Translations under genes and position numbers: made by a program
Shown here: positions 8,959 through 17,711 of the stretch, piece by piece
Numbering within the stretch: position 1 is the stretch's first letter
Layout of the letters: every line of letters begins with the position of its first letter
Assembly (NCBI RefSeq): GCF_900465315.1
Contig: NZ_UBIX01000009.1
Length of the DNA: 64,000 nucleotides
DNA from: Asaia bogorensis_B
GTDB lineage: Bacteria; Pseudomonadota; Alphaproteobacteria; Acetobacterales; Acetobacteraceae
Direction: 5' to 3' (one strand)
Notes under the pieces: generated by a model
Database searches by the model: none
What the model saw: only the letters and a program-made list of their open reading frames with translations
What the model was told of the DNA's origin: nothing

Positions 8959-9855
8959 TTATCCTGACAGGCCGGTTTTTTTCAGGGCCTCGTCAATCAC
9001 AGCGCGGGAGGCCGCGCCGGGTTCACACAGGGGCAAACGCACAGTCGGGGTGCACAACCCCAGACGTGATGCTGCGTATTTAACCGGCCCCGGATTGCTC
9101 TCGCAGAACATGGCATCGTGAAGGGGTGTCAGACGTTGCTGGATCTGCATCGCCTTTGCCACGTCACCCGCCTGCCATGCTTCGTGCATCGTGGCACAAA
9201 GCTTCGGCGCAATATTGGCTGTGACGCTGATGCAACCCGTACCGCCCGCAGCGAGGAACGAAACCGTTGTGCCGTCATCGCCCGTCAGCTGGGTGAATGG
9301 CGCATCGCCAAGCAGGGCACGAAGCTGAAGCGGACGCGACAGATTGGCCGTTGCATCCTTTGTCCCGACAATATTCGGGTGCTGCGCCAGACGCGCCATC
9401 GTCTCCGGCAGGACTTCCACCACAGAGCGACCAGGCACATTATAGACATAGAGCGGCAGATCGGTCGCATCGGCAACCAGCATGAAATGCTGGTACAGGC
9501 CTTCCTGGGTCGGCTTGTTGTAATAGGGTGCCACCACAAGCAGGGCATCGGCACCAACGGCCTTCGCATGGCGTGCCATGCCGATCGCCTCATGCGTGCT
9601 GTTCGACCCCGCGCCAGCCATGACCGGCACGCGCCCGCCCGACACCTTGACGGTATGGGCGACAACAAGCGCATGCTCATCATGGGTCAGGGTCGGGCTT
9701 TCGCCTGTCGTGCCGGCTGGGATAAGTCCTGCCGTCCCTTCATCGATCTGCCAGTCGATAAAGCGACCGAGAGCCGCGAGATCAACCGTGCCATCTTCAC
9801 GAAACGGGGTCAGCAGCGCGGTCAGAGACCCTTTGAAATCCTTGTTCCGTGCCAT
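8959..9855 (-). CDS. dapA: 4-hydroxy-tetrahydrodipicolinate synthase DapA
   Basis: Condenses pyruvate with aspartate semialdehyde, the first committed step to lysine and diaminopimelate. It is a 298-residue TIM barrel with GTTGESPTL near residue 48, the catalytic Tyr138 in YVYNVPGR and the Schiff-base Lys166 in IVGTKDAT, matching E. coli Tyr133 and Lys161. ATG at 9853-9855. It lies between pheA (96-bp gap) and smpB (3-bp gap) on the same strand, forming a kdsB-pheA-dapA-smpB cluster. The 96-bp gap leaves room for its own promoter. Confidence 0.96.
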   Translation of the reverse strand: MARNKDFKGSLTALLTPFREDGTVDLAALGRFIDWQIDEGTAGLIPAGTTGESPTLTHDEHALVVAHTVKVSGGRVPVMAGAGSNSTHEAIGMARHAKAVGADALLVVAPYYNKPTQEGLYQHFMLVADATDLPLYVYNVPGRSVVEVLPETMARLAQHPNIVGTKDATANLSRPLQLRALLGDAPFTQLTGDDGTTVSFLAAGGTGCISVTANIAPKLCATMHEAWQAGDVAKAMQIQQRLTPLHDAMFCESNPGPVKYAASRLGLCTPTVRLPLCEPGAASRAVIDEALKKTGLSG

Positions 9856-9951
9856 GCCTGTTCACCTGCCCCGTTTTTAGAACCTGCTGCTAAATAGAAC
9901 TCCTGCCGCCCCTGTCAAATGGATATCGCGTGGAAGCCCTGCCCCTGTGCG

Positions 9952-10791
9952 CTACCCCGGATAACGGGAGGGACTCGCGGGATAAACGCCAAGTATGGCA
10001 ATTTTCTCGCTGCATCCCCGCAATACCGCCAGAGCCCTGCCCAGCGCCTCCTGCTCGGGATGCCCTTCCACGTCCAGCAGAAAGCCTGTCGCAGTCAGCG
10101 TGCCGGGGCTCATGTAGCTCTCAAGGCGCGTCATGTTGACACCATTTGCGGCAAAACCACCCAGAGCCTCGTAAAGCGCCCCTGCCCGGTTGAGCACACG
10201 AAACACAAGCGTCGTGATCACACGTTCATCCTGCGGCGAGGGCCAGGCAGCCTGTCGCGCCACCAGATAGAACCGCGTCGTGTTATGGGCGGCGTCCTCG
10301 ACATTGGCCCGCAAGACCTCAAGACCGTTGAGTTCGGCAGCCAGTGATGACGCAATGGCGGCATCCTCGCGGGATTGCCATTTGACGACCATCTCTGCCG
10401 CCCCCGCCGTATCGAAGGCCGAGCAGGCCTCGACACCAAGCTCACGGATCAGGTTCCTGATCTGCCCAAGCGCCACCGGGTGGGTATGAACCCGCCTGAC
10501 TTCCTCAATTCTGGTGCCGGGCAAGGCAATCAGGCAGTGTTCCACACGCTGGAAATGCTCGCCAATGATCGGCAGACCGGCTTCGGGCAAAAGTGCATGA
10601 ATTTCGGGAACACGGCCCGCGAGCGAATTTTCGCAAGCCAGCATGCCAAGCGTTGCCCGTCCCTCGCGCACGGCATCGATCGCCGCCTGAAAGCTGGGGC
10701 ATGGCAGGGTTTTCCAGCCCGGTCGCGCCGTGCGGCAGGCAAGATCGGAATAAGCGCCGGGACGCCCCTGAAAAGCAATTGTGTGGGTCAT
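9952..10791 (-). CDS. pheA: Prephenate dehydratase (monofunctional PheA)
   Basis: Converts prephenate to phenylpyruvate in phenylalanine synthesis. Residues 1-180 form the PDT domain with the diagnostic NTTRF motif at 170-174. Residues about 195-275 are an ACT domain (ITTLVFRVLNRAGALYEAL, then ESYM), which in this family binds phenylalanine for feedback inhibition. There is no fused chorismate mutase, as usual in alphaproteobacteria. Its ATG overlaps the kdsB stop in an ATGA junction, indicating translational coupling. Confidence 0.95.
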   Translation of the reverse strand: MTHTIAFQGRPGAYSDLACRTARPGWKTLPCPSFQAAIDAVREGRATLGMLACENSLAGRVPEIHALLPEAGLPIIGEHFQRVEHCLIALPGTRIEEVRRVHTHPVALGQIRNLIRELGVEACSAFDTAGAAEMVVKWQSREDAAIASSLAAELNGLEVLRANVEDAAHNTTRFYLVARQAAWPSPQDERVITTLVFRVLNRAGALYEALGGFAANGVNMTRLESYMSPGTLTATGFLLDVEGHPEQEALGRALAVLRGCSEKIAILGVYPASPSRYPG

Positions 10792-11516
10792 GCTGCAAGC
10801 ACCTGACGTATGCGTACAAGATCCTCGGGCGTATCGACCCCGAGCGGCGCCTCGGCAATAGAGGCGCAGCCAATGCTCATACCCGCCTCAAGCGCCCGCA
10901 ATTGCTCAAGCGACTCACGGCGCTCGAGAGGCGAAGGCGCCAGCGCCACGAACCGCGCCAGCGCCTCACGCCGCCAGGCATACACCCCGACATGATGCCA
11001 GAGCGGGCCGTCACCCCAGGGGATCGGCTGCCGGGAGAAATAAAGCGCACGCGCTACGCTTGCACCCGACACGAAAGCGCAGGCAGCCTTGACGACGGAG
11101 GCCCGTTGAGCCTCTTCCTCTGTCTCCACCGGTGCAACCAGCGTACCGATATCGAAACCTTCAGCCACTGGGCGCAAGGCGGCGGACAGGCTGTGCGGCG
11201 CAATCAGAGGCAGATCACCCTGCAGATTGATCACCACATCATGACGCCCCTCCGGATCATGGCTTTGCAGGGCAGCATGAACGCGGTCAGATCCGCTGGG
11301 CAGGGCCGGATCGGTCAGGACGCCTGCCACATCATGGCCAGCCAGGGCATCGAGAATGGCCTGATCGCCAGAGGCAACAAGCACAGGGCCAAGGCCTGAT
11401 GCGAGCGCCCGTAACGCCACCTGCAGAATCATGGGCTTGCCGTCGATCTCTGCCAGCGGCTTGTTTGGCAAGCGCGTCGAGGCAAGACGCGATGGAATGA
11501 CGATGATGGGATTCAT
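10788..11516 (-). CDS. kdsB: 3-deoxy-manno-octulosonate cytidylyltransferase KdsB
   Basis: Activates Kdo with CTP to CMP-Kdo for lipopolysaccharide inner core synthesis. 242 residues when started at the ATG at 11514-11516, which gives the classic beginning MNPIIVIPSRLASTRLPNKP; a start 24 codons upstream would add an unrelated leader. Further marks: NLQGDLPLI for nucleotide/metal binding and HVGVYAWRREAL. It is first in the cluster kdsB-pheA-dapA-smpB and overlaps pheA by 4 bp. The 288-bp region to hisN should hold the divergent promoters. Confidence 0.94.
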   Translation of the reverse strand: MNPIIVIPSRLASTRLPNKPLAEIDGKPMILQVALRALASGLGPVLVASGDQAILDALAGHDVAGVLTDPALPSGSDRVHAALQSHDPEGRHDVVINLQGDLPLIAPHSLSAALRPVAEGFDIGTLVAPVETEEEAQRASVVKAACAFVSGASVARALYFSRQPIPWGDGPLWHHVGVYAWRREALARFVALAPSPLERRESLEQLRALEAGMSIGCASIAEAPLGVDTPEDLVRIRQVLAA

Positions 11517-11804
11517 GGGAATGAGGCAGGCTTTCCGCTTGTCTTGTGAAGGGCCGCAGCGCGAGGCCAGACATGCCGCACCCCCCATGACGCGTCAATC
11601 TTTCCTTGCAGGCTGCGCGTTTTCATTGCGTCAGCCTGTAATGATTCATCGCCATCATGGCTAAAAATATCGTTTTTCGGTCCGATACTGTCGTTCGGGC
11701 CTCGTGTGCCCTTGCGATCGGGGCCGCACTGCCGGATATGCCTTCAGATTGTTCGACGCTGCGCTGCCCGCTCGGGGCTGATTTACGGATTGTGAGTTAC
11801 CGCC

Positions 11805-12605
11805 ATGACGCTTCCGCCCGATCTCGATGCCTGCCTGCAAACTGCACGGCTCTGTGCCGATCACGCGGGTCAGGCGATCGCACCCCATTTCCGCGCTGGT
11901 CTGGATGTGGATGACAAGAGCGATGAATCCCCCGTCACGCGTGCCGATCGCGAGGCAGAATCTGCCATGCGCGACCTCATCAGGCAGGCCCATCCCGACC
12001 ATGCCATTCTGGGCGAGGAATATGGTTTCTCCGGTGATGAGGGGGATTACATATGGGTACTGGACCCCATAGATGGCACACGCGCCTTCATCACCGGCAG
12101 GCCGAGTTTTGCGACACTCATTGCCCTGTTCCACAAGGGTACGCCTGTGCTGGGCGTGATCGATCAGCCCTTTACCCATGAGCGCTGGGTTGGCGTTGCC
12201 GGACGTGAGACCGTCTTTGAATCCGCCACGCTTCCCGGCATTGCGGGCACCCGGAATTGCCCGACGCTTGGTGACGCCGAGCTGTCCTGCACTTCGCCCG
12301 ATATGCTCATAGCCCCTTATGACCAGCGTTTTGCACAGCTCAAGAAAGCTGCACGTCGCACAAGCTGGGGTGGCGATGCCTATGGTTATGGTCTGCTGGC
12401 ACTCGGGCAGATTGACCTGATTGCGGAATGTACCATGAAACCGTGGGACTGGGCTGCTCTGGTTCCCGTTGTGAACGGCGCAGGCGGCATTGTGACGGAC
12501 TGGCAGGGCGCACCCCTTACGCTTGAAAGCGATGGGACTGTTCTGGCCTGTGGTGACAAGGCGCTTCTGCCCAAGGCCATCGCGAGCCTTCGCCCTTCCC
12601 CCTGA
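11805..12605 (+). CDS. hisN: Histidinol-phosphatase, inositol monophosphatase family (HisN)
   Basis: Metal-dependent phosphatase of 266 residues. IMPase-family motifs are intact: GEE at 70-72, DPIDGT at 87-92 and the C-terminal KPWDWAA. The DPIDGTRAFITGRPSFATL variant is the form typical of HisN-type histidinol-phosphatases, the last-but-one steps of histidine synthesis, rather than of SuhB or CysQ. Substrate assignment rests on that resemblance only, since no other his gene is nearby. It precedes serA by 54 bp on the same strand. ATG at 11805 follows GAGTTACCGCC, a modest ribosome binding site. Confidence 0.88.
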   Translation: MTLPPDLDACLQTARLCADHAGQAIAPHFRAGLDVDDKSDESPVTRADREAESAMRDLIRQAHPDHAILGEEYGFSGDEGDYIWVLDPIDGTRAFITGRPSFATLIALFHKGTPVLGVIDQPFTHERWVGVAGRETVFESATLPGIAGTRNCPTLGDAELSCTSPDMLIAPYDQRFAQLKKAARRTSWGGDAYGYGLLALGQIDLIAECTMKPWDWAALVPVVNGAGGIVTDWQGAPLTLESDGTVLACGDKALLPKAIASLRPSP

Positions 12606-12659
12606 ACCACGTATGAGCTAGCACCGCGTTTCGGATTTGCGCTGCTGACAGGAGCCGAC

Positions 12660-13910
12660 ATGGAAGCCTCGTTTTCTCTCCCCAAAGACCGCATTCGCAT
12701 CCTTCTGCTCGAAGGTATTCATGAAAGCGCCGCCCAGCATCTCGCCGCGCAGGGCTACAAGCAGGTAACGTGCCTCAAGACCGCGCTTGAGGGCGAGGCC
12801 CTGACAGAAGCACTCAAGGGTGTGCATATGGTGGGTATCCGCTCACGGACACAGCTCACTGCCCCCGTGATCGAGGCGGCCGACCGGCTCATGGCAATCG
12901 GCTGCTTCTGCATTGGCACCAACCAGGTCGATCTCAACGCGGCACGCATGGCAGGTATTCCGGTTTTCAACGCTCCCTTCAGCAACACGCGCTCCGTGGC
13001 CGAACTCGTCATGGGCGAGATCGTCATGCTGCTGCGCCGTATTCCCTCGCGCTCCGAGCAATGCCACGCAGGCGGCTGGGACAAATCGGCTGTGAACGCG
13101 TGGGAAGTGCGCGGCAAGACGCTCGGCATCGTGGGCTACGGCTCGATCGGCTCGCAGCTTTCCGTTCTGGCCGAGGCTTTTGGCCTGCGCGTGATCTATT
13201 ACGATACGGTGGACAAGCTCCCGCATGGCAATGCCACACCGGTTGCCACGCTCAAAGAGCTTCTCGCTCAGTCCGATATCGTGAGCCTGCACGTTCCGCA
13301 GACGGAGCAGACGAAGGACATGATTGGCGAGGCCGAAATCCGCGCGATGAAGCCCAATTCCATCCTGCTCAACAATGCACGTGGCACTGTGGTCGATATC
13401 GATGCCCTCGCTGCTGCCCTGCGTGACGGGCACCTCATGGGTGCCGGTGTGGACGTATTTCCCAAGGAGCCGAAGGGCGCAGGCGAGAGCTTTGTCTCCC
13501 CCCTCCAGGGACTACCCAACGTCATTCTCACACCGCATATCGGTGGCTCGACCATGGAAGCGCAGGAGCGTATCGGCGTGGAAGTCGCCAAGCGCTTTGT
13601 GGAATATTCCGATGTCGGCTCCACGCTGGGCGCTGTCAATTTCCCTCCGGTGCAACTGCCCGAACGTCCGCGTGGCACGCGCTTCATGCATGTGCATGAA
13701 AACCGCCCCGGTATCATGCGCCAGATCAACGAGATCTTCTCCAGCGAAGACTGCAACATCGTTGCACAATACCTGCAGACCGATGGCGAGGTCGGGTATG
13801 TTGTGGTTGAGACCGATGCGAGCCCCGACTCGGAACTCGATAACCGCCTGCTCAACAGCCTTCGCGAGCTCAAGGGCACGATGCGCGCACGCCTAATCTA
13901 TCAGCGCTGA
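12660..13910 (+). CDS. serA: D-3-phosphoglycerate dehydrogenase SerA
   Basis: Oxidises 3-phosphoglycerate to 3-phosphohydroxypyruvate, first step of serine synthesis. The 416 residues match the E. coli-type enzyme: substrate domain, NAD-binding GIVGYGSIGS near residue 156, active-site segment NNARGTVVD, catalytic His in LTPHIGGST near 290, and a C-terminal ACT domain (HENRPGIMRQINEIF), the serine feedback site in E. coli. It lacks the long intervening domain of mycobacterial enzymes. The ribosome binding site ACAGGAG precedes the ATG. No serB or serC lies alongside. Confidence 0.95.
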   Translation: MEASFSLPKDRIRILLLEGIHESAAQHLAAQGYKQVTCLKTALEGEALTEALKGVHMVGIRSRTQLTAPVIEAADRLMAIGCFCIGTNQVDLNAARMAGIPVFNAPFSNTRSVAELVMGEIVMLLRRIPSRSEQCHAGGWDKSAVNAWEVRGKTLGIVGYGSIGSQLSVLAEAFGLRVIYYDTVDKLPHGNATPVATLKELLAQSDIVSLHVPQTEQTKDMIGEAEIRAMKPNSILLNNARGTVVDIDALAAALRDGHLMGAGVDVFPKEPKGAGESFVSPLQGLPNVILTPHIGGSTMEAQERIGVEVAKRFVEYSDVGSTLGAVNFPPVQLPERPRGTRFMHVHENRPGIMRQINEIFSSEDCNIVAQYLQTDGEVGYVVVETDASPDSELDNRLLNSLRELKGTMRARLIYQR

Positions 13911-13946
13911 AGTAATTTGATGAATTATTAACACTGCACTAATAAC

Positions 13947-13976
13947 GATCAGGAACAGATTCACCTGTTCCTGATC
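13947..13976 (+). terminator. Perfect 12-bp hairpin between serA and the ComM gene
   Basis: GATCAGGAACAG and CTGTTCCTGATC pair without mismatch around a six-base loop. It lies 37 bp after the serA stop and 8 bp before the next start codon. There is no T-run, so it may be a factor-assisted terminator, an attenuator or an operator. It is listed as a terminator with reservation. Confidence 0.5.
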
Positions 13977-13984
13977 ATTCGTTG

Positions 13985-15484
13985 GTGCCGGTGACCGCTT
14001 CATCCTCTTCCATTGCCCGTATCCAGAGTTTTGCCTTTGCGGGCATCGATGCCATCCCGGTCACAGTCGAGATTCAGATCGCCTCTGGCCTGCCCGCCTT
14101 CATCATCGTAGGCCTGCCCGACAAGACAGTCGGTGAATCACGCGAGCGCGTCCGCGCTGCCCTGGCCGCTCTCGGACTCGCCCTGCCCCCCAAGCGTATC
14201 CTGATCAATCTGGTCCCGGCCGATCTGCCCAAGGAAGGCTCGCATTTCGACCTGCCGATTGCTCTGGCCATCATGACGGCTATGGGTATCCTGTCGCATG
14301 AGGCCGTGGCGGCTTACAGCGCCATTGGCGAACTCTCGCTTGACGGTCGCCTGCAGGCGACAGGCGGCGTGCTTTCTGCCGCACTCGAGACAGTACGGCA
14401 TCAGCTTGGCCTGATCTGCCCCCGCCCCCAGGCTCAGGAGGCACGATGGGCGAGCGACACGCTCGATATCCTTGCCCCCGATACGTTGCGCGCCCTCCTG
14501 TCGCATTTCAACGGCGAGCATGTATTGCCCTCCCCCGAACTCGAACCTGTGGCGCGCTCAGCGCCGCTGAACGATCTTGCTTTGGTCAAGGGCATGGATA
14601 TGGGGCGACGCGCCCTTGAGATCGCGGCTTGCGGGGCGCATTCCCTGCTGATGTCAGGGCCGCCGGGTGCTGGCAAATCCATGCTTGCGCAGTGCCTGCC
14701 TTCCATCCTTCCCGATCTCACGCATGAACAGATACTTGAGTGCAGCCGGATTCACAGTCTGGGCGGGCAGGCCAGCGGGAGTACCCTGATCACCCAACCG
14801 CCTTTCAGGGCGCCGCATCACTCGACTACCCTGCCCGCCCTTGTCGGCGGGGGCTCACGATCCCGCCCGGGCGAAGTCAGCCTTGCCCATAATGGCGTTC
14901 TCTTTCTAGACGAACTGCCGGAGTTTTCGCGAAGCTGCCTCGAATCCCTGCGCCAACCACTGGAGACGGGCGCGATCACGGTGGCACGGGCCAGACAGAC
15001 GGTCCTTTATCCCTCGCGTTTTCAGTTCATCGCGGCCATGAATCCCTGCCGGTGCGGCTATCTGGGCGATGCTGAGCGCGCCTGCCGAAAGGCTCCTCAA
15101 TGCGGCGAGGAGTATCTCTCCCGCCTGTCCGGCCCCATGCTCGACCGGATCGATCTTTCCTTGTTCGTCACCCCGGTCTCGCCCCTCGACATGATTACCG
15201 CACCGGCAGGCGAGAACAGTGCCACCGTGCGCGCCCGCGTCGTGAAAGCAAGACAATTTCAGATTGCGCGTCAGGGAGGCCCCAACGCGCAGGTGGCAGC
15301 TCAGGATATCGTTCTGACACCGGACGCACGCCATCTTGTGAGTGAGGCAGGTACCAGGCTGCGCCTTTCAGCCCGCGGGCTGACGCGCCTGCTGCGCGTA
15401 GCACGCAGCGTTGCCGATCTCGACCACGCAACAGATGTCGGCGCCCCGCATCTGCGCGAGGCGCTCGGTTTCAGAATGCGCTAG
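13985..15484 (+). CDS. comM: YifB/ComM family Mg-chelatase-like AAA+ ATPase
   Basis: Homologous to ComM, a hexameric helicase that promotes branch migration during natural transformation; bacteria without competence also carry it. About 499 residues: an N-terminal ChlI-like domain (IVGLPDKTVGESRERVRAAL), Walker A GPPGAGKSML near residue 224, Walker B VLFLDELPEF, sensor NPCRCGY and the Mg-chelatase C-terminal domain. No ATG is available at the 5' end. Candidate starts are TTG 13982, GTG 13985 and GTG 13991, none with a clear ribosome binding site. The start sits directly behind a strong hairpin. Confidence 0.9.
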   Translation: MPVTASSSSIARIQSFAFAGIDAIPVTVEIQIASGLPAFIIVGLPDKTVGESRERVRAALAALGLALPPKRILINLVPADLPKEGSHFDLPIALAIMTAMGILSHEAVAAYSAIGELSLDGRLQATGGVLSAALETVRHQLGLICPRPQAQEARWASDTLDILAPDTLRALLSHFNGEHVLPSPELEPVARSAPLNDLALVKGMDMGRRALEIAACGAHSLLMSGPPGAGKSMLAQCLPSILPDLTHEQILECSRIHSLGGQASGSTLITQPPFRAPHHSTTLPALVGGGSRSRPGEVSLAHNGVLFLDELPEFSRSCLESLRQPLETGAITVARARQTVLYPSRFQFIAAMNPCRCGYLGDAERACRKAPQCGEEYLSRLSGPMLDRIDLSLFVTPVSPLDMITAPAGENSATVRARVVKARQFQIARQGGPNAQVAAQDIVLTPDARHLVSEAGTRLRLSARGLTRLLRVARSVADLDHATDVGAPHLREALGFRMR

Positions 15485-15493
15485 AGCCGCACC

Positions 15494-16717
15494 TTACCCC
15501 GCCAGTGAAGCGCGGAGCACTTCGAGTCCCCCTTCAAGATCTGCAATGAGGTCGTTGGGGTCTTCGAGCCCGATATGCAGTCTGAAGCTTGGCCCCTCAG
15601 GCATGGCGTTGGGCAGCGAGCGACGCACGCCCCCCGTCGTTGGCAAAACGAGGCTTTCATATCCGCCCCAGGACGCGCCGATGCCGAACAGGGCCAGCGC
15701 ATCAATCATGTCCCGCATGGCCGCGACAGACAGATCGGCGCGCAACTCCACACCGAAAAGCGAACTTGCCCCCTCAAAATCGCGTCGCCAGAATTCATGG
15801 CCGGGACATTCATCGAACGCCGGATGCAGCACACGCGCCACTTCCGGTCGGCCACGCAGCCATTGCGCCACCAGCAAAGCCGAAGCTGATTGACGCTCAA
15901 GCCGCACCGCCATCGTGCGGAGCCCGCGAAGGGTCAGCCAACATTCATCCGGTCCGGCCAGCTGGCCAATCTGAATGGCGGAATCGCGCAATGTCTTCCA
16001 GAGCGCTCCATCTGCCACTGTGATCGCGCCGGCAATCACATCGGAATGTCCGGCAGGATATTTCGTCAGCGCCTGGATGGAGACGTCCACCCCGTGACGG
16101 AAAGGCTGGAAAATCCCAATCCCCCAAGTATTGTCGAGCATAAGCAGTGCGCCACGCTCATGGGCTACACGTGCCAGCATGGGGACGTCCTGCACCTCGA
16201 ATGTGTGGCTGCCCGGGCTCTCGGCAAACACAACCCGCGTGTTCTCTCGCATCAGCCCGATCAGGGTCTCTTCATCCGCAAGAGGCGCATAATAGGTGGT
16301 CTCGATCCCCATACGCGCCAGCATGGTGCCGGCAAAACGGCGTGTGGGCCCATAGACCGAGTCGGGCAGCAGCAGGTGATCACCGGAACTCAGGAAGGCG
16401 AGCAGAGGCAGGGTGCAGGCCGCCAGCCCCGAGGAGACGACCTGCGTATGGGTCCCGCCTTCAATCAGCGCGAGAAGCTTTTCAAGCTCATGCTGAACGG
16501 GCGAGCCCATCGCTCCATAGATCAGCTCATGCTCATGGCTGCGCAGCCCCTGTTCCCGCATTGCGTCCAATGAGGGAAAAAGGACGGTCGAGCCCCTCGT
16601 CACCGGCGCATTGACATAGGCCCCCTCGGGCGGGGTGGGCTCAGGTCGCCCTCCCTGTACCAGCAGTGAGGACAGGCGCTTCCAGCCGGAAGTGACCTGC
16701 TTGGCGGTGTTTTCCAC
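15494..16717 (-). CDS. metC: Cystathionine beta-lyase (PLP-dependent, MetC type)
   Basis: Cys/Met-metabolism PLP enzyme, expected to cleave cystathionine to homocysteine in methionine synthesis. 407 residues from the GTG at 16715-16717, preceded by AGGAGA at good spacing; longer forms would run into the upstream gene. Marks: YGAMGSPVQHELE in the substrate region, SSGLAACTLPLL, LDNTWGIGIFQP, and the PLP lysine in ALTKYPAGHSD. Related family members (cystathionine gamma-synthase/lyase, methionine gamma-lyase) are alternatives. It follows the sulfurtransferase gene by 16 bp and forms a two-gene sulfur operon with it. Confidence 0.9.
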   Translation of the reverse strand: MENTAKQVTSGWKRLSSLLVQGGRPEPTPPEGAYVNAPVTRGSTVLFPSLDAMREQGLRSHEHELIYGAMGSPVQHELEKLLALIEGGTHTQVVSSGLAACTLPLLAFLSSGDHLLLPDSVYGPTRRFAGTMLARMGIETTYYAPLADEETLIGLMRENTRVVFAESPGSHTFEVQDVPMLARVAHERGALLMLDNTWGIGIFQPFRHGVDVSIQALTKYPAGHSDVIAGAITVADGALWKTLRDSAIQIGQLAGPDECWLTLRGLRTMAVRLERQSASALLVAQWLRGRPEVARVLHPAFDECPGHEFWRRDFEGASSLFGVELRADLSVAAMRDMIDALALFGIGASWGGYESLVLPTTGGVRRSLPNAMPEGPSFRLHIGLEDPNDLIADLEGGLEVLRASLAG

Positions 16718-16733
16718 TCTCTTGTTTCTCCTG

Positions 16734-17573
16734 TCAGGTCTCAATGGGGGTGGCAGGATCGCTTCCCCACTCGGCCCATGACCCATCATAAAGCTGCCCT
16801 GGCGCCAGCCCGGCCACACGCAAGGCCATGGTCAGCGTTGCGGCGGTCAGACCCGACCCGCAACTGGTGATGACCCGACGCGAGCCTATGGCACAGCCCG
16901 CGAAACGCTCAACCAGCGCCTCAGGCTGCAGAAAGCAGCCGTGGGGGTCCAGCACCTCGGTAAAGGGCAGGTTCACCGCGCCCCTCATATGCCCACCGCG
17001 CATGTTGGGCCGTGGCTCGGCTGTTCGGGCATGGAAACGCGCTGCACTGCGTGCATCGAGGATCACGCGGTCAGGGTCATCGAGCGCGTCGAGCACATCG
17101 CCCTTGCCTGCAAGGAGCGCATAGCGGGTGCGCGGTCGATAAGGCTGCTCGCAGGGTGTCGCCGGAGCCGGCGCAGCGTCGGGCGCGAGGCCGAGGGCCT
17201 CAAGCGCTGCCAAGCCACCGTCAAGAACGTGCACAGACTCGTGCCCGAACAGTGAGGCCATCCAGTGAGCCCGACAGGCGCCGATACTTCCTTTGCGGTC
17301 ATAGAAAACCAGTCCCGTATCGGAGCCTATGCCTAGTGCCATCATGGCCTGCGCAAATGTGGCCGCACCGGGTACGGTATGGGGGAGCGGGTCCAAGCGA
17401 TCACATATGTCGTTGATACGGAAACGATTTGCCCCGGGAAGCGCTAGTTTGTGGAAATCTGCTTCCGGGTCACCGTCCTGCCCGGGAAGGAGAGCCGAGG
17501 CATCGAGATAGCGATACCGGCCGGGAGGAAGCGACATCAGGGCTTGTACATCGATCAGGGGGGGTATCGTCAT
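16734..17573 (-). CDS. sseA: 3-mercaptopyruvate/thiosulfate sulfurtransferase (tandem rhodanese)
   Basis: Two rhodanese domains, an inactive N-terminal one (about 5-130) and a catalytic C-terminal one (about 155-275). The active loop is CGSGLTA; the CGSG-TA form is typical of mercaptopyruvate sulfurtransferases, while CRKG-type loops mark thiosulfate enzymes. The chosen ATG at 17571-17573 gives MTIPPLIDVQAL, with GGAG about ten bases upstream; an ATG seven codons earlier (17594) is possible. It lies upstream of metC in the same transcription unit, consistent with transfer of cysteine-derived sulfur. Confidence 0.9.
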   Translation of the reverse strand: MTIPPLIDVQALMSLPPGRYRYLDASALLPGQDGDPEADFHKLALPGANRFRINDICDRLDPLPHTVPGAATFAQAMMALGIGSDTGLVFYDRKGSIGACRAHWMASLFGHESVHVLDGGLAALEALGLAPDAAPAPATPCEQPYRPRTRYALLAGKGDVLDALDDPDRVILDARSAARFHARTAEPRPNMRGGHMRGAVNLPFTEVLDPHGCFLQPEALVERFAGCAIGSRRVITSCGSGLTAATLTMALRVAGLAPGQLYDGSWAEWGSDPATPIET

Positions 17574-17711
17574 GGATGGCACGCTCCGGAACATGATGGA
17601 TCAGGCATGTCCCGGCCTGACGGGGATCGCAAAAACGGATCAGGAACCGCACGATAGCAGCCGGAATGACCTCGTGGTCAACTGGCGACGGCCACAGCCG
17701 GGGGAGATTAG

